Shown here: positions 50,167-60,221 of the stretch, piece by piece
Position numbering within the stretch: the first letter of the stretch is position 1
How the letters are laid out: every line of letters starts with the position of its first letter
Origin: Petrosia ficiformis
Lineage: Eukaryota; Porifera; Demospongiae; Haplosclerida; Petrosiidae
DNA: 64,000 bases
Direction: 5' to 3'
NCBI GenBank assembly: GCA_947044365.1
Contig: OX345648.1
Coordinates: forward strand, 2,564,501 to 2,628,500
Notes under the pieces: model-generated
What the model was told of the DNA's origin: nothing
The model's input: only the letters and a program-made list of their open reading frames with translations
Database searches by the model: none
Position numbers and translations under genes: made by a program

Positions 50167-53049
50167 TTAATCATTGAACAAAATCTTATAATATAGTTTC
50201 ATTAATAGTACTAAAAAAATCAGAAACAATTTCCAAATCCTTTTTATAATAGCAAAAGAAAAGATATGAATAAAATCAAAAACCACACAACTAAGACACA
50301 AAATCTTGATTTTTCTCCAAATACTGAATTTGAAGGTCTTCCACGGAGCAGCAAACCATGTGAATGACGAAGAAGGACGGCTGTGGTAGAAATATAAAGC
50401 AATTGAGTGCTCCTTTCGAATATTTCAATCAGTAATCAAAGTTAAATTACAATGATATTTGGGTTTCAAACCTCCTCTAGAATTCAGGATAATTTGTTTC
50501 AGCATGCAACACAAGCCTTCTGGGGCCTAAATTTAAAACATTTCCTGGGGGAGCATACCCCCACAACCTCTCAGGAAAAGTATGCTTCACATGAGTGATT
50601 CTTTCCCTTCTCTAACCCAAAATCCTATATCCCCCTTGCTGTATGCAACCCTGCTGGGTAATAATTATTACTAGGGCTGGGATGATAATCAATTGATATT
50701 AAAAATTCTTCTGATTATTGATTATAAGTCTGTGGTATCGATTATGTTAATTATTCCAGAAGACGTACTTTTCAAGCATGTGATGGCAAATAATGTATAC
50801 AATATGGAAGTGACGGGAAGCCTTTTTGATATCAAATGGGAGTAGTATCAATTGACTTCATTGGCCTAATTACTTCTGCTGATTTTAATCGATTATCAAT
50901 CCATTTGAAGTTAGTGATAATCAATTTCAGAATCTCAGCCAATTCCCAGCCCCTGTACACTTTAGACAGCTTTGTAATAATTATCTTATTAAAAGGAAAT
51001 AATAATGAAAAATGCACGCATTGTTACTTACTCTGGTTTTTTTCAATTCAGGGTATTGATTGGGTTCCTCTCTTCCTTTTCCAGCTGGATGAAGTTTTCC
51101 TTCCTCTTCTGTCAGCAACTCAAACCAAACATGTAGCTTGCCCTATTAAGAAAATGACACTGAATTCTGTTTCTACATTCATAAAGTTTTGACAGTCTAA
51201 CTTGAAAGTGGAGCGCTCATACCATTTTGCATTCTATAATCTATATGGAACGCCAAATACGACTAAAATAACGAAACAGCTTTCTTACACATGAATGTTT
51301 TACTGAACATTCATTTGAACGTTTTCCTGAACGTTCATTTGAACGTTTTCCTGAACGTTCTCTTGAACGTTCCTGTCCAATCAGATGATATCCCTAACAA
51401 TCCCAGGGCCTAAACTGGGGGGAAAGGGGGGCTCCGCCCCTTCCAGTTTGCTAGTAACAGCACTGGGCCCATGCAATAATGATAGTGATTTAGTAAATTC
51501 CACAAGCATGTTCAGGAAAACGTTCACAAGTACATTCAGGAAAACGTTCAAAATGAACGTTCACAAGAACATTCATGCGTAAGAAAGCTGCTTCGTTAGT
51601 TTTGTCGCATTTGGCGTTCCATAAATCTAATCATAGTAAGGTTTTGAAGCATGAGTCAGGGTGGATTCCAAAATGATTAGTGTTTGCACAATAAATGTGT
51701 CATCAAGCCCTAAAACGAAACTGCAGTGCCAAATAAGAAGCTCTTTGGACACATTGAAATACTTAATTTTCCTATTTTCAAGGGTTGACTAATACTTGCT
51801 ATTTTGTCTACTCCCAATTGTCTACTACAATTTCTTTTGTGCTGGAATAGCTAGCTTTCACTATTATTTCATTCCTAATAAATTCTTCATTGTTATACCA
51901 ATAATTCAATCATTTGATCGATAGACTAGAAGAGAACCATAGGGTCTCACATAGTTAGGGTTCTACTCTGAATCAAATTTCTTTCAGATTGGAACCCTAA
52001 CTATGTGAGACCTTATGCTAGGTTATCGTAGTACTTCATATAACAATGAAGAATTTATTAGGATTCAGCCACAACATTTTGAAACAAATGGCACAAATGG
52101 CACAAATGGCACACCATAAATGTAGGTAGAGGAAAGTTGTCATGAATTCCGTTAAAGAAATTGCTGCATTATGGAAATTTCAGCATGAGCGAATTGAGTT
52201 TTGTATGCTTGTCTTTTCCATACATCTCGTGCTGTAATTTCCATAATGCACTTGAAAGGATACTTTAACTATTACACATTATGTTCATACAGGGGCTAGC
52301 TAAGTGTAATACTACCTGAATTGATATACACTTACAGTAAGAGCCTTCTCTCCTCTGCCTTTTAATTTATAGACAGGTAGCCAACCTCTAGCACGTCTCC
52401 TCTCAACAAGATTAATATGCCTGCAGATATTCAATAGGTATAAAATGAAAATGAAACAAAATGTCTAATCAGAAAGATGAGAAATACTGAAGCCAAAGAG
52501 ACTGAATGAATTGTGTAATAATGTTTGGACACAAAGAATATTCACTGATATAATTATGTGATGCAATACATGAGAGAATCCATTGGCAATTATCTCATCC
52601 AATTCAGAGGCTAATACTAATTTCAATGCATGGTTGTCAATGACCTTTAAAAATAATATTAATTTTATTACAATAGAAACTTCTGGCTTATATGCCTTCT
52701 TTAGCTGATACAAAAAGTCCTTACATAGACAGCAGCTGACAGTACAATGTCTGATTGGAGCAGGTGAAAGTAAAGTACATGGGTGCTGGTACAGATAAAC
52801 AATGATTAATTAATATGAGAATTAAAATTTGTATATCTAGTGCATTTTGTAACAGAATTCTCACAATCCATCATAAACTCCCAATCATCTGTATAACCAC
52901 CACTGGGATCCAAAGGGGGCATACAAAATATTGGCTGTCATGACAATAAATAGGTGCTTACTCCCTCCTGTTGTCTAGAATATTCAAGCCACATTCTCGT
53001 TTTGTTAGAGCAGGAAGAGGCATGTTATGCAAGTCCACTTCAACAGTAC
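50167..53049 (-). CDS. Ferlin family (dysferlin/otoferlin type), C-terminal exons only
   Basis: Minus-strand exons 53049-52962, 52420-52336, 51142-51032 and 50380-50167. The first three join in phase: VEVDLHNMPLPALTKRECG, NLVERRRARGWLPVYK, then GKLHVWFELLTEEEGKLHPA and GREEPNQYP. This matches the end of the last ferlin C2 domain and the linker (LDLxxMPxPA, FEQKxxKGWWP, GKLExxLEI, GRxEPNxxP). The last exon gives SSFTWFAAPWKTFKFSIWRK and a hydrophobic tail, as in the tail-anchored ferlin C-terminus. Ferlins are membrane-anchored multi-C2 proteins in Ca2+-linked vesicle fusion and membrane repair. The last junction (AGA|GTAAGT to CCACAG|CC) is one base out of frame, so a lesion or a mis-set border exists there. 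Exons upstream of 53049 are absent from the next 10 kb, where the rearranged segment begins. Confidence 0.75.
50672..50953. mobile_element. hAT-like MITE, second copy of the TAGGGCTGGGA family
   Basis: About 85 percent like the 48586 unit by eye through the whole length, including TTTTCAAGCATGTGA and TCTCAGCCAATTCCCAGCCC. The right end is altered (CCCAGCCCCTG) and no clear target duplication remains. Confidence 0.75.
51246..51621. mobile_element. Inverted-repeat element with iterated GAACGTTTTCCT motifs
   Basis: Ends of about 55 bp are inverted copies (TGGAACGCCAAATACGACTA and its near reverse complement) and TA flanks both sides. The subterminal parts hold repeated GAACGTTTTCCTGAACGTTC units in both arms; the middle has a GGGGGAAAGGGGGGCTCCGCCCC patch. 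No coding capacity. It lies in a ferlin intron. Confidence 0.75.
51874..52062. repeat. Nested palindrome with 24-bp and 21-bp perfect arms
   Basis: Outer arms 51874-51897 and 52039-52062 and inner arms 51943-51963 and 51992-52012 are exact reverse complements; the sequence between inner and outer arms is not. A further hairpin (TGCATTATGGAAATT) follows at about 52164-52249. Confidence 0.8.
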
Positions 53050-54092
53050 CTAAAAGACAAGACAATAATCAATTATATGGCTCAAATTGACAACCCTTTA
53101 TTGTTACCTTTATTGTTACATGTATTATTAAAACAAGATTTATTATCCATTTGATTGTTGATGTGTTTCTTGTATCTGAAACCCAACAACTTACAAATGT
53201 ATTACTCACCCACATAGGCAAAACAAAGAGTAGCTGTAATCATTTTTTTCTGTACCCCAAAATGTGCATTGACTTTTCAAAAGACTTCAAATCTTCAAAA
53301 TAAAAGATAGGTTTTTTAAAAAAACATTTGAGTTTAAAAGTTACCACAGAAGACTCGAGACTTTTATTCTCAAAGCACTGCTTGATATCACGTACAATTG
53401 AGGTAGTGGCCATTACAACATAGAGCACTGGGTCTAAGCTATATGTATATATAGCAATAATTAGTTTCTGTTAATACTAATTGGGAATGTTTGTTTTCCT
53501 ATTATACTTCACACTCGCATGTGGCAATGGTTTTGTACTGCAGGTGCTTTTATTATTCTACCCGTCTTCCTTCATGAAGGTTATTGTATACTTTTTACAC
53601 TGTTTTTCAGTTATAACAGCTATTAGATGTAATTATCGATCATTAATTACACAATTTTTCTAGTGGATTCACTGTGTATTATATAAAGAATTTTGTCACT
53701 CCTAGGAGTTTGGTCAATTAATGAGTGTGGCATAAAGAATACAAGCTCAAGCTACTGTTAAGTGTTGACAGCATGAAAAAAGTAAACTGCAAAACTACTT
53801 CTAACAGAGTCAACCAAGACAAAAGTAAAAGAGTAAGTAGCTGACAGATAAAAAACAATTTTTCAATAAAAAAAATCAATACCAATTGAAGAAATATAGC
53901 TAAAAATACCAGCAGGCCTAGGCCTGCAGAGACAGTTTTGCTACATACCTGCTGATTTCCATGTATGAGTATAATTATTATATATAAGCATATTTATTAA
54001 GGAACTCAAACAATATAACAGTATATATAACCTAATTGTTAATTGTCAATAATTTTATACATTTATACTGGAGCATCAAAATAAAAGTAACT
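53050..54092. other. Gene-free interval between the ferlin fragment and the inverted Myb copies
   Basis: No exon of the ferlin gene or of another gene can be supported. From about 53990 the sequence is the inverted counterpart of 60435-60545 (3' flank of the Myb exon). Confidence 0.5.
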
Positions 54093-54940
54093 CTACTTCC
54101 CCCTTCTTGTACGTAGTCTATACTTGTCTTTAAGACTCATGGCAGTGCGACCTTCTTGAAATGGATATGCTGATAAGATGTGTTTCCATCGACGGCCTAA
54201 TTTACTGACACCTTTAGTTACAAAGTGTTCTTCCTCTTTAGTGAATGGAAGATTGGGTTTTCGAAGCTGGAAATGAAATGGAATGAAAACTAATATATAC
54301 TGTGGGACAGTGTTCTCGTTAGGCTTTTTTGTGGTGGTGTTGCACCACCAATATTAGTGTCTGCAACAGAGGTTCAAATTTTAATTTTGCACCACCAAGC
54401 ATTGTTATACTTAATTACCATGAAACCACATGATATTATTACCCAATCTACAAACCACATTGTTTAAACAATCAACTTTGAAGATAAATCATTTCATTAT
54501 TTATTTAAAAGCGTGGGTGGCACCACCAAATATGAAAATCTTGGCTAGAACACTGCTGTGGGACTACATAGTGTTAGTGAGAGCCCTCTCAAGAGAGCTC
54601 TAACTATTATTACATAGTGACTGTACCAAGGTGTACCACAGACTTCCATGTACATATACATGAATTACAGTAACTAAGCAAATCTTTGCATATGGCAACA
54701 GTACATAGTTCTGTAACAGCCCTGAAAAAACATTTATTGTCTGTGTATGTCTTGTATTTATTGTCTGTGTATGTCTTGTATTTATTGTTCTTATGAAGCC
54801 GTATCATGTTTCTGTTCTGTATATAAGTAGTTGCAACCTTTTGATTCTTTGGTGAAATACTTCTCAATCAGAGAGAACGTTATAGTTCTATTGACAGTTT
54901 GGTATACATACAAGTGAGGAACACATTATGTATTCTTACG
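54093..54940 (-). pseudogene. Telobox-type Myb/SANT gene, left copy (last exon plus partial upstream exon)
   Basis: Last exon 54266-54093: 57 codons plus stop, LRKPNLPFTKEEEHFVTKGV, LGRRWKHILSAYPFQEGRTA, SLKDKYR. The GRTAxSLKDKYR helix is the telobox form of Myb found in telomere-repeat binding proteins. The upstream exon ends at 54940 (GTGAAC|GTAAGA, phase 0, matching the Myb exon) after IDEQKTATPVDDGIKTVN, but a TAA at 55012-55014 lies in its frame and no start is visible. Between the exons sits a hAT-like MITE (54308-54555). Its relation to the right-hand copy is an inverted duplication. Confidence 0.6.
54308..54555. mobile_element. hAT-like MITE with 8-bp duplication CTGTGGGA (left arm copy)
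   Basis: CTGTGGGA at 54300-54307 and 54556-54563 flanks a 248-bp unit with ends CAGTGTTCTCG and CTAGAACACTG; subterminal GTGGTGGTGTTGCACCACC is palindromic. Copies of the same unit lie at 55926 and 59975. Confidence 0.85.
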
Positions 54941-55137
54941 TTCACCGTCTTGATACCATCATCCACAGGGGTAGCTGTTTTTTGTTCATCAATTATCATT
55001 GGATTAACATGTTATGAGGAGGATTGTCCATTACAACAAGTAGTCGCTAACGAGAAAGTATGGGAACGGCTGTTACAGACGTTGTCCGCCGCGTTTTCAA
55101 TAATTTAGTATTGCTCACATGATCAGTATACGTAGTC

Positions 55138-55500
55138 TACAATCTATGATTTTGTCATTTATCTATGATACAATCTTAATTAACTCAGGAGTACGCAATA
55201 CCCGGCCATGGCGTATAGCAGTTTTGAGGCGCTTTGGGGAAAGAAGAACCAAGGTATAGAAATGACCGAGGAGCAGCAAGATGAACCTGACAGCCCATCT
55301 ACACAGTTTGACCTCACTCCACATGTCTACAATCATGATCTACAATCTTTTAATTAACTCAGGAGTACGCAATACCTGGCCATGGCGTATAGCAGTTTCG
55401 AGGCGCTTTGGGGAAAGAAGAACCAAGGTATAGAAATGACCGAGGAGCAGCAAGATGAACCTGACAGCCCATCTACACAGTTTGACCTCACTCCACATGA
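55138..55500 (+). repeat. 174-bp tandem duplication spanning a start codon
   Basis: The block with AACTCAGGAGTACGCAATAC, CCATGGCGTATAGCAG and the next 110 bp of coding sequence occurs twice, start codons at 55208 and 55382, 174 bp apart, with one or two differences. The first copy runs into a stop after about 49 codons; the second is open. Confidence 0.85.
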
Positions 55501-55925
55501 TGATAGCGTTAATGAGGTTCTGAAAGAATTAAGTGACAGGATAGTGGCAATGGAGAAGCGATTACAAGAGCTAGAGAAGATGGGCAAGAATCTGTGCACA
55601 GAGAGAATGGAGGGAGAAATAAATACAGAGACTGAAAGAACTTTCACTACTACTTGTGATAATGATCAGAGCACTTCATGTGATGTTGTATCAAGAAGGT
55701 GAAGGTAAGTATACATAATGTGTTCACACTTGTATGTATACCAAACTTGTCAACAGAACTATGTACTGTTGCCATATGCAATGATTTGCTTAGTTACTGT
55801 AATTCATGTACATGTACATGGAATTCTGTGGTACACCTTGGTACAGTCGCTATGTAATAATAGTTAGAGCTCTCTTGAGAGGGCTCTCACTAACACTCTC
55901 CCACTAACACTATATACTCCCACAG

Positions 55926-56088
55926 CAGTGTTCTAGCCAGGATTTTCATATTTGGTTAAGAAATGATCTTCAAAGTTGATTGTTTAAACAATGTGGTTTC
56001 ATGGTAATTAAGTATAACAATGCTAGGTGGTGCAAAATTTAAATGACAGTAATATTGGCTTCAAAGTTGATTGTTTAAACAATGTAGA
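55926..56088. mobile_element. hAT-like MITE, partial copy at the left edge of the BAZ2-derived insert
   Basis: TCCCACAG (inverted form of the left-arm duplication) at 55918-55925 is followed by CAGTGTTCTAGCCAGGATTTTC, the family end. The copy has an internal repeat of CTTCAAAGTTGATTGTTTAA and breaks off at 56088, where BAZ2 sequence begins. Confidence 0.8.
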
Positions 56089-58609
56089 ATAAGAAAAAAG
56101 GTTGGTTTTATAATAAGTTATGAATTTTTGTGCACATAGCAAACACAATCAATGTACATGTAGCAATTCTTAGGCTATTATCTAATGTGATTTAAATATG
56201 ATTTCTAAGGATGATGTCAACAGTTGACCTAATGTGTATGAAATATACATTTATTTGTTAAGTCTCTTTCATTAAGTTGTATCATTGCTTTTCACAGACT
56301 CTGAATCTCTCCTTCCACTCATAGCAGACGGTATTAGACTTGAAGCATGTGTCCAGAGAAGATATTTAAAGCCTCCCTTCAGAGAAAAGTACATACATGA
56401 ACATAATTATATTGCATACTGTACTGTTCAATTATGTCCTTAATTTATCACTTGTATCTCTTCAGATCTTTAGATGTGAAAAAGGAAGGTTCGGATGACT
56501 CAGGAAAGGAGATTACATCAACTGAAGAGCCCCTAGCTCTAACAAAATGGAGAACGGCAGTTGGTGATGCCAAGTCTGCCTCACAATTAGCTGTTTGTAT
56601 GAATGAACTAGAGAAGAACATAGCTTGGGAAAAAAGTCCAATGAAAGTGGTATGTAAACATGTAATTCACATGGTAGATACTATAGTACAACCAGAACAG
56701 CAAGTGTAACTGCAACTACATGTACTTTATTTGGTGACACAACTTTTCCTTTATTTGGATCACTTTCTCAGTTCCTTCTTGCAAATGAAATTGTTATGTT
56801 TTGAAGTACTTGCATTAACTTACATACATGTATGCAGTGTACAATATTACAGTCGGCCATCGGCCATTTTCCGAGCAAATAATTAGAATGACCATTCAAA
56901 TGTGCACGTGGTCGGTCATTTTAACCGGTAAATTTTTATAAAAATTAGAAAAATGTTGGGTTGATTAGTATCATTTTGTAAAATTTAGAAATTATGTTTA
57001 ATGATAATGTCACTAATAATTTGTAACATATATATACATGTATGCATATCGTAGAAACGTCGTTTACACTCTACGTAGCTAAAACGGTATGTGTTAACTA
57101 CACAACGGAGCGTTCCGTACTACGGTCATAGTACAAAGACAGAACGTGAACTTTTTTTGGATTTCTACTGTATGTATGATTATCATTGGATTAACATGTG
57201 CTTTGACCAATCAAGATCTCATTTTCACAAGCTGTAGTAGTAGTTCTTTCTGTCTCTTCAGCATGTGGGGGTTCATCTCCCTCGTCATTATTATCAGTGG
57301 ACAAAAGAGAACTGTGGTGTGTATTTGTAGAATAATTATTGCACTGTAAAGATAGTTCACTTCCTTCCATATCAAGATCTCATTTTCACAAGCTGTGGTA
57401 GTAGTTCTTTCTGTCTCTTCAGCATGTGGGGGTTCATCTCCCTCATCATTATTATCAGTGGACAAAAGAGGAGAACTGTGGTGTATTCCCTCATCTTTTC
57501 GCTTAGAATTTTCACAACCTCGTTCTGTAAAGATAGTTCACTTCCTTCCTTTCTTTCTGTGCATAGATTCTTGCATATCTTCGGTGTGGCTATAGTGGGT
57601 GGGGCCGGGAATACTGTATGTCTGAGTAGATGTAGTTAAGGATTGAGGGCTCCCTGTTTAAGATTCTGCGTTTTCGCACAGCAGACCAGTCTTTCATGCA
57701 GCATTGATGATCCTTCCAAGCTGATGAGTAATAATGAGATCAAGGACTGGTTGTAAGACGAGAACGATTCTTAGTTTTTATTCTATCCAAATTTAGAACA
57801 TAGTGTGCAGAACATACCTGGAGGATCCTCTACACAAAGCAACGAAGTTGCTGGAAGGCCTACTATTTTTGGTCTTTTGGCAATAGGCAGGCTTACTGCT
57901 TCTCCAAACAAATTGTATTGTTTAGCCATGGGATATAGCACCTGCTTCACCTTGCCAGCCACGCCCTCACATAGTTTTGTAAAGTATTACACATCTTGCA
58001 TTAATCAAATGTTTTCTTGCTATTTATATCAATCTTATTCTGTCTCCTCAGTTTCGTGTGACGTACAGGTGATAATGAGTCCTTGTTGTTATTATGTGAT
58101 AACTGTGACAGAGGAACACATACTTATTGTTGTAAACCTAAACTTGAGTCAACACCTGAAGGTGACTGGTACTGTCATGACTGGTACTGTCATGACTGTG
58201 TTATTAATGTAAGTCCAACAAAATTATTTATTTCTGTAGCCAGAAGGACCATCCCTATACTGTATGTGCACATCATTCAAGCATAATTAGTTTGTTCATG
58301 TGGATGGATGGATGGTCTTGTTTCTAGGAGGACAGTACACACTAAGACATACATGTACTTGTAATATTACAATAATATTTCTTTTATTTTTTTATCACTG
58401 AATATATGCTCCCTTTTCACTAAAATATATACATTTGGTAAAGCTTGTACTATGGGTTCTTCACTATTTTGATAAATTTTCTTCTTTTTTTTAGGCATCA
58501 CGGAAGAGCGTTTGTAGTGTTTGTGAAACTGCAAGAGGTATAATGCTACATTGTACAGAATGTCCAAAGGTCATTCACAAAAGATGTCATAACCCTCCAT
58601 TGACAAGGT
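56089..58609 (+). pseudogene. Duplicated block of the BAZ2-like gene (end of exon 14 to exon 18)
   Basis: Starts with ATAAGAAAAAAGGTTGG, equal to 30626 onward, and follows the source through exon 15 (56308 on), exon 16 (about 56466-56649), PHD1 exon (about 58052-58209) and PHD2 exon (58495-58607) with few mismatches, introns included. Lesions: a 3-base loss in exon 15 (GGTCTTATT to GGTATT), loss of ATATGTC-type bases at the start of PHD1, and a 15-bp tandem copy giving WYCHDWYCHD. The intron at 31221-31500 is replaced by unrelated sequence. Broken and lacking both ends of the gene. Confidence 0.85.
56665..57984 (-). other. Foreign segment inside the duplicated block with a third, inverted piece of the coiled-coil gene
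   Basis: Replaces 280 bp of BAZ2 intron. On the minus strand 57585-57530 reads KICKNLCTERKEGSE, close to KMGKNLCTERMEGEI of the first exon at 55382, followed in another frame by STDNNDEGDEPPHAEETERT. The part from about 57211 is tandemly duplicated with a 161-bp offset (TCAAGATCTCATTTTCACAA at 57211 and 57372). ATTATCATTGGATTAACATGT at 57178 also matches 54993. No intact gene. Confidence 0.6.
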
Positions 58610-59147
58610 AATATTCATGACGTTGTATATAGTTTAATTAACTATTCTTGTCTAATTAGCCCTCACTCGCGTAGACAGAATAGAGAATTACTGTAATGAT
58701 TTTGTGTGTCTGTGAATTATCACATTTTGTGAAAAAATAATGACATTGGCACTTTGTGGATCACAGAAGGAAATCTTCTGGTTAAAAAGTTATAACAATG
58801 TTTGTAACTCACGGTTGCCTTTTCATTTCTTTCAAAAGGCTTCTGATAGCAATCAAATACAAGGGAACCTTGTTTGAAGGCTAATGGTGTCAAATCACTG
58901 CTTGAAATGGAATACATTTCAGGGAGTGCCTGCTACATCATCAAACATAGTCTCTAAGCTTTCAGCCATTATGGTCACTTTCTCATATATTATTTCATGC
59001 ACATGATTTAAACCATAAAACTGATTTCATTAGTTATAAAAATGATAATCCATGTAATGTAATTATTATTGGTATTTCTCCCAAAAATCCTTAGAATATT
59101 GCATTTGTTTTCTAAATGTACAGAGAGCTTTCAAACATTTACAACTA

Positions 59148-59974
59148 CTGTAAGGGTACAAATTATTTATTTTCGTTATTTTCGTATGCTACAAATATGC
59201 AATCAAGGAAAATTTTACTCCACCTTTTTGCCATTTACACACGCGCAGAGTATAACGAGCCTCATGACCAAGAAGGCACTGTTTAAGTACTTCAGTCCAG
59301 CTGATCCATTATCTTCTTCAAACTTGTTTTTGATCACAACTATTAAAGAAGTAAATAGCAAAGTCCTACACAATAAGGAGAGAGGACAAAAGAGAGGTGA
59401 ATACCTCAAGTTATCTGAAGAGGGAAAAGCCATCGTCGGAAAATAATGCTAGTAGTGTGAGTGAATGTATGAAAATGAGTTAAAGAAGAAGAGTAAATCA
59501 GCTGTATGTAGGGAAGAAGTCATTGTTGAATCCCTCCCTATGAAAAAGCGTGATAGACCACCACAGGTATCATCATCAGTGTAGGGCATGGAATAATGCT
59601 TAATTGTGATAGACCTTCACTAGAAGAATTTGGTGATACAGTTCAGCTTAATAAAAAGTGGGCTAAAAGCATATTAAGGAGAATGGGCATTACAAAAAGA
59701 AGGGCCAATTCCAAAGCAAAAATTTTACCTGGAACCATCATAGAGATAAAAGAACAATACCTAATGGGCATTTAGGTATTGTTCTTTTAGCAATGTGAAG
59801 CATATCATTGTGCCATACATAACTCAAATGCGATAAGAACTCAAACTAAGTGATGATCATCCTGCTCTTGTTCTGTTTGATGTTTTCAAAGGCCATTGCA
59901 CTGATGAAATTTTCAAGTTATTAGACTCTTGTATGTTATAGTCCTCCTACCCAGTACTACAGACAGACTCCAGC
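59148..59974 (+). pseudogene. 5' part of the pogo-like element in the duplicated block
   Basis: Begins CTGTAAGGGT after TA and matches 32651-33899 with several internal deletions (about 60 bp after 59447, about 80 bp near 59562, about 280 bp at 59772). It ends GACTCCAGC at 59974, equal to 33899, directly abutting a MITE end. Confidence 0.85.
59747..59789. repeat. 18-bp palindrome at a deletion junction in the pogo copy
   Basis: TAAAAGAACAATACCTAA and its exact reverse complement surround the loop TGGGCAT. The right arm sits where about 280 bp of the source (33425-33706) is missing. Confidence 0.85.
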
Positions 59975-60221
59975 CAGTGTTCTCGCCAGGATTTTCATAT
60001 TTGGTGGTGCCACCCAAGCTTTTAAATAAATAATGATCTTCAAAGTTGAGTTTACTTGATTGTTTAAACAATGTGGTTTGTAGGTTGGATAATAATATCA
60101 TGTGGTTTCATGGTAATTAAGTATAACAATGCTTGGTGGTGCAAAATTAAAATTTCAACCTAGTGCAGACAGTAATATTGGTGGTGCAACACCACCACAA
60201 AAAGGCCTAACGAGAACACTG
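59975..60221. mobile_element. hAT-like MITE, full copy at the right edge of the BAZ2-derived insert
   Basis: CAGTGTTCTCGCCAGG to CGAGAACACTG, 247 bp, inverse of the 54308 copy. The right side keeps the duplication TCCCACAG (60222-60229); on the left the unit starts exactly at the end of the pogo-derived sequence, without a duplication. Confidence 0.85.

Noticed and set aside
51246..51621. CRISPR-like array because of repeated GAACGTTTTCCT
   Set aside because: Repeats are short, irregular, without unique spacers, and lie inside inverted-repeat ends of a eukaryotic element.
54899..55108. Plus-strand frame MVYIQVRNTL...
   Set aside because: It is the antisense of the partial upstream exon of the left Myb copy.
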